Shown here piece after piece: positions 44,737-56,700 of a stretch of 64,000 nucleotides of DNA. The stretch is from Annona cherimola (Eukaryota > Streptophyta > Magnoliopsida > Magnoliales > Annonaceae). Position numbers and translations under genes: made by a program. Numbering within the stretch: the stretch's first letter is position 1; every line of letters begins with the position of its first letter. The notes under the pieces were generated by a model. The model worked only from the letters and a program-made list of their open reading frames with translations, was not told the origin of the DNA and made no database searches. Location of the stretch: positions 37,372,012-37,436,011 of the forward strand of contig CM059971.1 in assembly GCA_030490835.1 (NCBI GenBank). Reading direction: 5' to 3'.

Positions 44737-47700
44737 GTGCGTAATTCTCAATAGCGGCGAACTATGCAAAAACTTTATTATAATTTATTTTATTTTTTTT
44801 AAAGAGAAAAATTTCTATGTTTAGGCTGCAAGAATGTACCCATTCTATCCTGGCAACGAGCCAACGTTACAAGGGGACGTCGACTTCTTGCTTCAGGTAC
44901 GTATTTGCTGCACATGAAAATAGCATTTGTTTTGATCACTTTAGGAAGAGATTGCGGAGGCAAATTCTTAAGTCATGTGAAAGCTCCCTCATTCGCTGCA
45001 TTTATAGGAGGATTTACTCGTCGATTTTAATTATTACTTTCAAACTCGATTTGAGTTGGTATAAAATATTTTTCTCAGGCAATATCTCACCGCACGCAAA
45101 ATCGATACTCTTTCAAAGTGAATTTGAGTTCTGCATCACCCACACTAATCTTGGTCAGTAGAGAAAAACCTAATCATTTTGATGACGACACAAAATCTAA
45201 TCTTTTTACACTTCATAATTTGATGGTTAGATAAAATCCAATCCTTCTAAAATATAATCTCGAAGATAAGATAAATTCAAATAGCTGAACACTATTCATT
45301 TAACTAGGCCCACAAAAGCTTTTTGTTGGAACTGCTTCATCTAGGCTCCCCTTGATGATTTATAAAATCTAATCTGACTCTCACTCTTATCATTACTTGT
45401 TTAGCAAGTAATTCAAAGTTCATCTAATTAAAAGTGTAGTTTACATGGGGCTAAAAAATTAAGATCATTTAATGTCAAGTGTCAACCAATTAAATTGATT
45501 GCTACATGAATTTTAAAGCTTTGATTAAATTGAAGAAATGATTTTAAACTATGTGAATGGTTAGTTTTTGATTCTATCATCAAAATGGTCCTTATCCACA
45601 GGGTTACACTAAAAACTTCATTGTAACCTAGGTTACACCTAAGTGGGACTGTATATATTTATATGAAAAATGATCTAGTGGTAGATGTATCACCAGAACA
45701 TACAATGAAAATCAGTTAAGTGGGGTCCACTTTGATGATGAAATCAAAGTCCAACTAGTCACATTGTTTAACATTATTTGTTTCACCATGGTATCAAAAT
45801 CATTTCAAAATAGATATTACCATGTGTAATTTATGCAAAACCCTTAGATCCATGTATTAAATTGTTATAATAATTTACAGAATCGTTCTTCACATATGAA
45901 TGATGTTTTAGATAGTTTAAATGTTGAACTGATAACTTTTAGGTTGATTTATGAATCGATTTTTTTTTTGTATGGTTGAATTAATAACTTCAAGGTGGAT
46001 TTATAAATCATAATTTTTTTTGGTATTGATTTTGCACCTTTACATGTAGGGGTGCAACTCGGGTCGGGTTATACCGGGTTGGAGTGAACCCAAACCCTAA
46101 GCCAACCGGGTTGGAGTAAACCCAAACCCTAAGAATGTAACTCGGGTTCGGACCGGGTTCGGGTCGGGTTCACATCGGTTTTGGTTTGGTTTCGGGTTAC
46201 CAATAAACTATTTTTTTCCAAATTCAGTTGTAATTTAAAAGAAAATTATTAAAATATACATATGTGTTTATGAAGTAAAGCCTCACGCTAAATTTTGCAA
46301 CATACTTTCAAAGAATTCTGCAACATCATGCTGAATTCTGCAATATTCTTTGAATGAACTCTGCAAGCAATTTTTCAGAACCCTATAGACACAAATAAAT
46401 GACAAATTAGTTAGTTTTATGACTAGTTGGTCATTTCTATTTAATAGCTAATAGAAATGACTCAAGTATACCAAATAGAAAATGAACATATCATACCAAC
46501 TTTGTAGTTGAAACTAAACATTATCGTATAAATTGCTGAAATTGAATTCAAACTAAATATTTATCATACAAATTGCTAAAGTAAAAATTGATCACTTGTC
46601 ATACCAATAAACTTAAAATATGAATCAAATTTATATTACAATCTGAAATTCAAACTAACAGATTTCTCATGCTAATAGAAAGCATAATATGAAATAGATT
46701 TATCATACCGACTCAAATTCAAACATAATCTACATAACAGTTATTCAAAGTAACTAAATCTAAATACATTAAGCATAATGGTTCAACATTCCGATCTAAT
46801 TTAAGTGCAATCCAAATTTAAAATGAAAATATAAACAAATCTCAAGTTTAAATAAGTTTACATCTACTTTTAAACAAATTCAAATTTCAAATGAGTTCAT
46901 GTCTCTAAAGTTTCCAAAAAAACTAAAAAACTATTCGAAGACTTCCAAGTAATTTCTCCCTTGATTTTCATCTGCATTTCTAATGTCAAGTTCTTCCTCC
47001 TCGATTTACATATTTGAAAATAATATGCATTAACCTAGACGAAAAAAATGCATGCAACTGTTAACAATAAGAAGATAATAATCATAAAAAATCATCCTAG
47101 AAATTAAGTTACCTCAAGCATGCTTTGATAATAAAGAAAGAGGTGATTTGTCTAAATTAGAGTTAGTAATGCCTAAAACATGTATATATATAGATTAATA
47201 TTACAAAAAAATATGTATAATTGATGAAAAAATTATATAAACTACACCGGGTTCGGACCGGGTCGGGTTTTGGTACCGGGTTGGTGCGAACCCGGTTTTG
47301 GTTTCGGGTTTCTACGGGTCGGGTCGAAACCGGGTCTATTCTGAAAAAAATCTTAAAAATAAAACCCATTTTCGGTTTTGATACCGGGTCGGGCGGGTTC
47401 GGACCGACCCGGTACCAAGTTGCACCCCTATTTACATGACAGGACCCATGCACATGTTGATTGGATGAACCTTGGTATCGTAGTTAAAAAAAAAAAAATT
47501 CCAAATGCAATGGATGGATTGGATTTTGATTTAAGTATCCATTTGCCCATATAACCAACTCTCATTGTAATTATGGTGGTACATGTACCACTTGATCACG
47601 TCCCTATAATGTATATCCAACGCTAATAGCTTATGTTGTATGGTTAAAACTCTCACTTGGAATAACCTTACAATTTTTACATAAAGATTTATCTGATCTT

Positions 47701-50700
47701 CTTAGAAGAAAGAAATCTATTTGGTTTGAGTTGGACTGACTCTTAATGGTTAGAAAATGTTTTGTGTCTTTTTTTGGAATGGGGTAAACGTCATCATCCA
47801 TTTTATTCCTCATTCTAAAACTGGAAAATTTTACCTCACAGCTCACATTCTTTTTTCCTACATCTCCATTTAAATCCCTCTTACTAAAATTTTTTCTAGG
47901 TGCTGTATCCCTTGCACTAGACTATTTATGTCACTCTAGAATTGTTTCTTAATTCTATCACTTAATTCTACATGGAGGGTATAAACACTAATAATATTAT
48001 TTACAGCTTCTCCTAGCTTTAATTGTTTAATTTTGTCTTATACTGTATTAATATCTAAAACTTTATCTTTGAAATTATTTTCTGACTATTCCCACTTCAT
48101 TTTTGTTCTCATCTATTCCTACATGCTATAGTTTACATCCTTGATTTTTGAGCTTTAGCTTTTTTCTACTTAGTCTCTTGAGGGCAAGTTACGGTGATTT
48201 TTTGTCAAGACATGACCATGCCTGGGTGCTTAGCCCGCCCCCCATAGCTATCAGATTGTGCTGTGTAAAAACATCACATGTGAATAGGACTATATTGTAA
48301 AATTTGCTCACTCCTTCCTAGCCGTTAGATCATGCTGTCTAAAATTTACAATACATGTGAATAAGACTGTTGAAAAATTTATGGTGGGCTAAGCACCCAG
48401 GCGTGATCGCATCTCTTTTTTGTCTCCTCATAGTATCTACTATTTATTTATTTTAGTTTTCCTCAAAATAGTCCAGAAGCAAGACAAAATGGCCTTGTAT
48501 TTTTGGACCATCTATTTCATGCAAGCATGTTTAGGGATCATGTGAAAATCTTTGCCCACTTTTCACTAGTGTTTAGGAACAAACTGATGATTGAACTGGT
48601 GTCTGTTTTGTTCAGTTCAATCTGGTTTAACTGTTGATTCACACTGGATTAAACCATTAAATAAGTATTATGTAATATGAATACCATATGTAATTATACA
48701 AATAGTAAAATATTTTGAAGTTTTAACCAATGCTTGTTCATTCCCATCCAATGGGATGGGATGGGATGAGAGATTTCAATTACCTCACACATTCTCAATA
48801 TTACTTTTCTCATTTATCATACAATCTCCCCTTTTCCAATGCATAACTACCCTACTTTTCCCATTTCAAGTACAATATTTCATTTCCCAATATAAAAAAA
48901 ACTCTTGTAATCCAATCACCTCATCCAAATGTAATTCCATTGGATGTCTAAACTGGGTATAGTACAAAAGAATATCTACGAGACATAAAATTATATGTAA
49001 ATGAAAATGAAAAATATCATGTAAATATTTTATTAAATGTGTCGAGTATAAGACAAAAGAATATAATATGAAAAGAGAATTATGTGTAAATCAAAATGAA
49101 TAAAATATTGCATGACTAACCATATCATGTGTTTTTCCTAGTTTTTGTCAAACAGGGGCTAAGATTTTGTAGTAGAAAAGTTTTGACATAAAATTTTTCT
49201 GTGCAATCTGTAGTTTCAAATGAACATTTAAATCAGAGAGAATCTCTCCTTGATTTTCTCTGATTGTAATGGATCAGACCACTTCATTTACTCGTTCACA
49301 CATCACAGTCAATATTACTTTCACCACAACTGGGTGTTGTTGTGGTGTGTCGCTTCTGGGGATCACTAGCAGCAGTTCCTATAGTTGGAAAAGATCATTT
49401 TGAGGCCAATAAATTAATATAACAAATGGAGTGTTATCAGGAGTTGTCTGAAGAAAGTTATGTTCAAGATAGGGCTGCCAGGTATTAAAAAATTGCAATC
49501 TAGTTGATTGCTGGAGATTGAGGTCTAATCAACTGCATTTTAAGCAGGAAGGTGTCTAGAAGAGTGTAGACAAGAGTAAGAGGCACCATGTGAAACCGAT
49601 GTTTTACTGATGGATGTTATGGATAGTTTGATTGAATGTGATAGAAATTCTTAAGTACATGGTTGAGTCTTTGTTTGGTCAACTTCCATGAAATGTGTTT
49701 GATTTGTGGTAAAATACATGTGAAAGAGAAAACAAGGTAAACATATGTATAAGACAAGGTTATGTCAGCAGTATATGAACGGTGTTAGTCATAAAATGAA
49801 TGCAGTGAAATAAATAATCTTTGCTGGAAAAAAATATAGATACTAAGGTGAACTTGTTAATTATGGATAATTAATTTCATACGCATGAAATGGAGAGAAG
49901 ATAGCTCTTATCTCCCTTTTAGCATATGGAAGTGTTCATTCCTCCTCTACCTGAAATCAAGCATATGCTTTTATGGATTCAAGGTAATACTGTATATGAT
50001 ATATGTTTGATAGAAAAGCTTTTGTTCCACTTTCTCCTAAATGATGTGATGACTCATGACTTACTAGATTTAGAAATTAATGTAATGATACGCTTTCTCT
50101 TGCTCATAAACAAGTTTTGATGCTTAGCTATAGTTTTTCTTTTCCATAGCAGAAATTGAGATGCATTACACATATTATTGGATTTGGTCTAATCATCAAA
50201 TTCGACATATGATAAATTGATAAACATGATGTTATTTTTATTTATGAAAACCAGAACTTGGATATTGGGGTTGTGTCCTTGGGGAGTTATACCATTGAGT
50301 GTGTGCCATCTCTTGTACTCAGCTAGTGGAAGTTGGAGCCAGACACACTCAGCTCAAGCTCTATATTGAACGTTTAGAAACTGAGGTTGTCTAAACACTC
50401 GACATAGAGCTTGGGATGGGCAAATCCTTGTTAGGAATGTTTTATTCATTCCATCAATTATCTGACATATTGGAAAGATCCAATTTGTGAGACAATTAAT
50501 CACTCTGATATTTATTTGTTTATGGTTGACAAATAATAAAAAAAATGCATAGGAATAATATTGCTTGTAGTGGGGAAGAAGTCCAAAATGGTGAAGAATG
50601 CCTAGATTTTGTTGATTTTGAATGAATGCATGATTTTTATGCATCTTTCTATGATGTTTGGTGTTTCTTTCATTTATCTAGACTTGTTAAGTGCTTCATT

Positions 50701-53700
50701 TGATTAGATTTCATTTTGCATTCCCTCTTTTGTGTCATCCGAACTCTATAGTCTATAAACATGTCTCTAGCATGCTTAGCTGGAATCATGGATTAAGGTT
50801 GGAGAGTTTTTATGAGTAGCAAACACATTAATTGTACTTGCCAAGTTTGATATTGATTCACCAGCACATAGGTACTTGAGATCCAAACCATTTGTTTGTG
50901 ACCTTCTCATGGATTTGGATGGCCTGCTTCTTCAGCCTCCAACATTGTTAGGAAAAAATTAAAAAAGGATGCTATAGTGACATCACATCTACAGGCATTT
51001 TGATGAAAATAGAAAGTAATATTTCAAATCTGTCAATTCTAGGCGCAAGAATCTTGTAAAGGAGAAATAATCCTAGGATATTTTAGAAAGATTTTATTTT
51101 TGAAAGATATTAGAAGATTCATAGGATTTTTAGAATCTGTTTAAAATAATCATGTATCTATTTTAGGTTTACTTCCTTAAGAAGTTTACTTAAAATAGAT
51201 AATTTCCTTTTCTCAAAAGATTTCATTTTTAATAATTTGCTAAGATTAGGTGGTATGTTCATCTATAAATACAACCCTTGTAAGCTCTAAAGGGGCATCA
51301 GTTTTGAGAATTAAAAAGAAGTGTTTCTCAGGTTTTCCCCTCTACTTCTGTTTTCTTATCCTTCCCATTATTCTTCTACTTTTTCTATCTTCTTTCTTCA
51401 CTTCTCATTTCTAGAAGTTCCTTCCTCTTTCTTCTATCTTTCTCTTCACTCATCCTATATCAATTGGTATCAGAGCCAAACCTGGTACTACTTTCACCCA
51501 ATTTCTATTGCTGTTTTGCTATCCACAAAAAACTATTGTCCTCAAATCACTGCTGTCCATTCTATTGCCATTTTGCTGTCCACGAACTGCTGCTGTCTAC
51601 AAATCACTACTGTCCATTCTATTGCTGTTTGCTGTCTACGAACTGGTGCTGTCATTGCTGTCCATTCTGTAGCCGTTTGATGCTGCCTACTGTTGCCATT
51701 ACAACAACCTGCTAGTCATTGCAAAGATACTGCTAAGAAGTTGCTGAAATCACTTTCCTTTGCTGCATTACACCAAGCTGTAGAACACTTGAACTCATTT
51801 TCAAGTTGTCTCTTGCTAAACTTGGTAAGATTGGACCTCAAAAGGTACATTTCTCTAGTCAAAAGTACGTAACTTATATCTGTTTTCAATCAAGTTCTTT
51901 CCTTTTGAACCTTTAAAAAAAAGGGAAAAAAAAAGAAAAAAAATTCATTCTTAGTAGTAAGTCTTTCCTATATCAGTAGAAGTTGAATTTTGAGTCACCA
52001 TGCCTACTAATGTTGAATTGAATGCCGAATTCGAAGCTTTATCCAATTCCATTGATAATAAATTTGAATCTTTAACAACCCTTTGTGATACCTTGGCCCA
52101 AAAGCAAGAAGATTTCCAAAAAGAAACAACCTCTTCCATTCAATCTCTTATTTCCTCAGTAAACAAGTTGACTGAAATTATTGGAAAACATCCTATGACT
52201 GAGACAGGACATTCATTTCGAAATGGTCAATCACACAATACTCATGCTTCTAGTAGCTCTATTATCATAGCTGACCTTCTACGAAATCCAAACATGCATG
52301 CTAGAGGTCATTATAACCCAGAGCATTCACATATTCTAGAAATTCATACAAATTCGGAAAATCATGAAGATGACAATAATTTTTATGAAATTGGTTTTGC
52401 AAACAATCTTAAACATAGGAATCACTAGAGAAATTATAATATACCTTTTCCACAACAACAACGATGTGTAACTGACAATTCTTAGGTGGCAAAACAAGTC
52501 AAGGTAGATGCTCCTAGTTATGACGGTCGTCTAGACCCTAATGCATTCTTAGATTGGTTGGTAGACATGGATGATTGTTCTTGTTAGTATGTTATGGATG
52601 ATGCTCAACGATTGAGATTTACAAAAATAAAACTTGTTGGGTCTGTCAAACGCTATTCGCAAGGGGTTCTAGATGAAAGTCAACGCGTAGGAGTACCTAT
52701 CACTACATAGATTCAAGTGAAAGCTAAATTGAAAGATAAGTACCTTCCTGAATATCATCAGACTCAACTATTGGAACAACTGGTTAATTCGAAACAAGGA
52801 TCATTAAGTGTAACTGATTATCTTAATAGGTTTGAAGATTTAAAAATGAAATGTAGAATACAGGAATGGTTGGTTATGCCTTTTGGACTATCAAATGCCC
52901 CAAGTACATTTATGAGAATCATGAACCGAGTATTTCAACCTTTCATTGGAAAATTTGTGGTAGTTTATTTTGATGATATTCTCATTTATAGCCGTTCTAA
53001 GGAAGAACACTTGCAACATTTAAAAATTGTTCTTGAGATGTTTCGATCTGAAAAGTTCTTTGTAAACCTCAAGAAATGTTATTTTTTAACAAATCAAGTG
53101 ATTTTCTTAGGATTTGTGGTATCGGCTAATGAAATTTCTATGGATCACTCTAAGGTAAAAGCTATTAGGGAATGGCTAGAACCTACATCAATTTCTAAGG
53201 TCCAGAGTTTTCATGGTTTAGCTGCATTTTATAGGCGTTTCATTAAAGGGTTTAGCACAATCATGACACCTATAATAGATTGTTTGAAAAATAAAGAATT
53301 TCAATGGTCAACTTCTGCATCTAGAGCATTTAAGTAGATTAAAAAGAAAATGACTGAGACACCTGTATTGCAACTTCCTGATTTTACCAAAGTTTTTGAA
53401 ATTGCTTGTGATGCATTAGGAGTTGGGGATTGGGGGTGTTTTGAGCTAGGAAGGTCATCCAATTGCGTACTTTTCTCAAAAACTCAATGAAGCTAAACAA
53501 AAATATTCAACATATGATAGAGAATTTTATGTTGTCGTGCAAGCACTTAAATTTTGGAGGCATTATTTGCTACCTCATGAATTTGTATTGTATTCAGATC
53601 ATATGGCTTCGAGGTATTTGCATTCACAAAAACGATTAAGTGCTAGACATGCGAAGTGGATTGAGTTTGTTAAAGTTGTTGGGTTTTATAGGTTGAACAG

Positions 53701-56700
53701 TGAATATCCACTATGCACTGATTTTTGAACTATTTTTCATGAAACACAAAATGAAAATCATAATGATTATGTGATTCGTAATGGATATTTATTTTAAAGG
53801 AATAAAGCTATGTATTCCCAATACATCACTTCGGGACTTTTTAATTTGGGAATTACTTGCTGGGGGTATTGCTGGTCATTTTGGTAGGGATAAAACCATT
53901 TCATTAGTTGAAGATAGATTTTATTGGCCTACATTAAAAAGAGACGTGTCAAGCATTGTTTCACAGTATCGCACATATCAAAAGAAAGACACTGGATTAT
54001 ACACTCCTCTGCCTATACCACATATTCCTTGGCAAGACATTAGTATGGACTTTATTCTCGGATTACTTAAAATCTCTTGAGGATTTGATTCAATTCTTGT
54101 GTTAGTTGATAGATTTTCGAAAATGGCTCATTTTATCCCATGTACTAAATCTGCTGATGCTTCATTTATTTCAAAATTATTCTTTAGAGAAATTGTTAAG
54201 CTTCAGGGTTTACCAACTTCCATCATTTCTAATCGGGATGTAAATTGAAATTTTTATCTATTTTTCATCCAGAAACCGACGGCCAAACTGAGGTAGTCAA
54301 TCGGAGTTTGAGATATTTGCTTAGGACTTTAGTGGAAGAACATATCGGAACTTGAGATTCTGTATTGGCTATTGCCGAATTCGCATACAACAATTCAATC
54401 AATTGTTCTACTAGGAAATCTCTTTTTGAAATTGTCTATGGTTATATTCCTCGAGTTCCCATCGATTTAATTCCTTTACCCGTTGGTACCCGTTCATCTG
54501 CTACTGTTGAATCTTTTGCTCAACACATTCGAGATGTTCATGCTGATATTAGAGGAAAGATTACTTTAAGCAATGAAAATTATAAGCTTGCTGCAGACGT
54601 TCATAGAAGAAAATAAGAGTTTGATGTTGGGGATTATGTCATTGTTCGTGTACGTCCAGAAAGATATCCTAAAATTCTTTTAAAAAGTTGCATGCACAAG
54701 CCAGTGGTCCCTTTTTTGTTTTAAGAAAATTAGGATCCAATGCATATGAACTTGATTTGCCTTCAGATATAGGAATTAGTTCTACTTTCAATATAGATGA
54801 TTTGTTTCCTTACCGAGGTACTTTTGAGCCTCCAAGTTTATCTGCAGGAATTTTGAACAAATAACAGTTCAACATCACCACATGTGCCTATACTTCCACG
54901 AATACCATCTACTTTTTCAGATCAGATAGAGAATATCTTACAAGATGAACTTGTTACTACTGGATCGAGCATTATGCAAAGATTTCTTGTCAAGTGGAAA
55001 AACAAGCTACTGAAGATGACCTACGCCACTTGGATCCACATATTCTTGGGTAGTATCAAAGTCAGAACTCTCCAGTGGCGAGTTTTTGAAGCCGAAGAGA
55101 ATTGATGAAAATAGAAAGCAATATTTTAAATCCGTCTATTCTAGGCGCTAGAATCTTGAAAAGGGGAAATAATCCTAGGATATTTTAGAAAGATTTTATT
55201 TTTGAAAGATATTAGAAGATTCCTAAGATTTTTAGAATCTGTTTAAAATAAGCATGTATTTATTTTAGGTTTACTTCCTTAAGAAGTTTACTTAAAATAG
55301 ACAATTTCCTTCTCTAAAAAGATTTTGTCTTTAATAATTTGTTAAGATTATGTGGTATGTTCATCTATAAATACAACCCTTGTAAGCTCTAAAGGGGCAT
55401 CAGTTTTGAGAATTAAAAAGAAGTGTTTCTCAGGTTTTCCCCTCTTCTCTTTTCTTATCATTCCCATTCTTCTTCTACTTTTTCTATCTTCTTTCTTCAC
55501 TTCTCGTCTCTCTAGAGGTTTCTTCCTCTTTCTTCTATCTTCTTCTGCTTCACCCATCCTACATCACATTTGGTTGAGTAGTTTTTTGACTTCTTTCTTT
55601 TATGAAACTGAACTTTTTTGTTATTCCATTTCCATTTTGCATTCCCTCCATCTCTGGAAGTTCAGCTGGAATCATAGTTTAGAGATAGAGAGTTTTTATG
55701 AGTAAGAAACTCATTGATAGTACCTGCCAAGTGTGATATTGATTCAGTAGCTCATAGGTACTTGAGATCCAAACCATTTGTTTGTGACTTGCTCATGGAT
55801 TTGGATGGCCTGCTTTTTCAGCCTCTAATACATTTACTGTGAGTGTGACTGACAAAATTAGAAATGGAAGCTATGATGACACTGCATTTATGGGTGCTTG
55901 GTTTAGGAGTTCTTTGACTTCTTTCTTTTACTTAACTAATATGCTTTCTAATTCCATTTCCATTTTGTTCTCTATATTTATACAGTGCATGGAAGAAGCT
56001 GGAGTTGATGGAGCTGTGATTGTGCAGCCCATTAATCATAAATTTGATCATTCTTTGGTGACTAGGTCAGTTGGAAATGTCAGTCTGCTTCTGACACAAT
56101 AGATTACAGTTTCAATGCACCTTTTTCCCTGGGATCATCCTTGTTTTTATTTCTTTTTTTAATGGAAATTACTCTGTGACAGTCTTTTACATTACTTCTG
56201 CTTATCTAGTCAATAAACTTGCAGTTTACTGAGTTTTGTCATAAATTATTTACTTAATGAAATGAGATAATGGTCGACATATGGACTAAATTTATTTGAT
56301 CGCCATTTTCTTTTCTGAAGTCAGAAATGTACCCGTTTAACCTTTTGATGATATTTTTATTGGAAAAAACTAGTGAAGGATGGATCAGCTGTTTGTCATC
56401 AGTGTACATGTGCAGCCTACTTCAGTTGTTAATATGGTTTCATTCTTAGACAGCAGCCTACTAAGTTAGCCCTATCATGGACATCCTTATGTACAAGTCC
56501 TCTGTTTGATTGTTTTGCAACTACAGTAGATTTTCTAGCAATAAATTTCACTCTCACAGATTTGACTATTTATCAGTGTCTTGAAGAAGTACCCATCAAA
56601 ATTTGCTGGATGTTTGCTTGCAAATCCTGCGGATGATGGAAGTGGGGTAAAGCAACTTGAAGATCTTATCTTAAAGGTGTGAGGATTCTCATGGTGTTTG

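Larger units (their letters stand above)
51001..55566 (+). mobile_element. Ty3/gypsy element 1 in intron 2, complete ends, decayed interior
   Basis: LTRs 51001-51462 and 55103-55566, flanked by cattt at 50996-51000 and 55567-55571. The LTRs differ at roughly 7 percent of sites by eye. The interior is gag, a large deletion, RT, RNase H, integrase and a chromodomain-like tail, with many stops. It is the same family as the element at 59191. It lies in sense orientation within the host gene. Confidence 0.93.
50711..55975 (+). repeat. Tandem duplication in intron 2 (about 351-bp unit), first unit split by a gypsy element
   Basis: Both units start cattttgcattccctc (50711 and 55633) and share agctggaatcat, gagagtttttatgagta, ttgatattgattca, gagatccaaaccatttgttt and ggatttggatggcctgct. 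Unit 1 resumes after the retrotransposon at 55572 with tgacttctttctttta, also present in unit 2 at 55917. With the 4566-bp insertion and one 5-bp duplication removed, the offset is 351 bases. Unit 2 leads directly into the acceptor of exon 3. Confidence 0.85.

Noticed and set aside
45900..46046. Duplicated phrase with attaataacttcaaggtggatttat considered as a repeat element
   Set aside because: Only two short diverged copies, without ends or target duplication; too little to call.
47163..47453. Arg/Pro-rich ORFs on both strands at the end of the hAT element
   Set aside because: Produced by the cgggttcgg subterminal repeats of the element; no transposase similarity.
55352..55705. ORF of 117 codons overlapping the 3' LTR of gypsy element 1 (and 51321-51715, 59469-60062)
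   Set aside because: These are chance frames through the CT-rich LTR leader and adjacent untranslated repeats. The genuine gag starts at 52000 and 60147.
44897..55985. Possible missing exon in the 11-kb intron 2
   Set aside because: Exon 2 ends DVDFLLQ and exon 3 begins [10 protein letters not shown], which are adjacent in the protein family as I know it, and both borders are phase 0.
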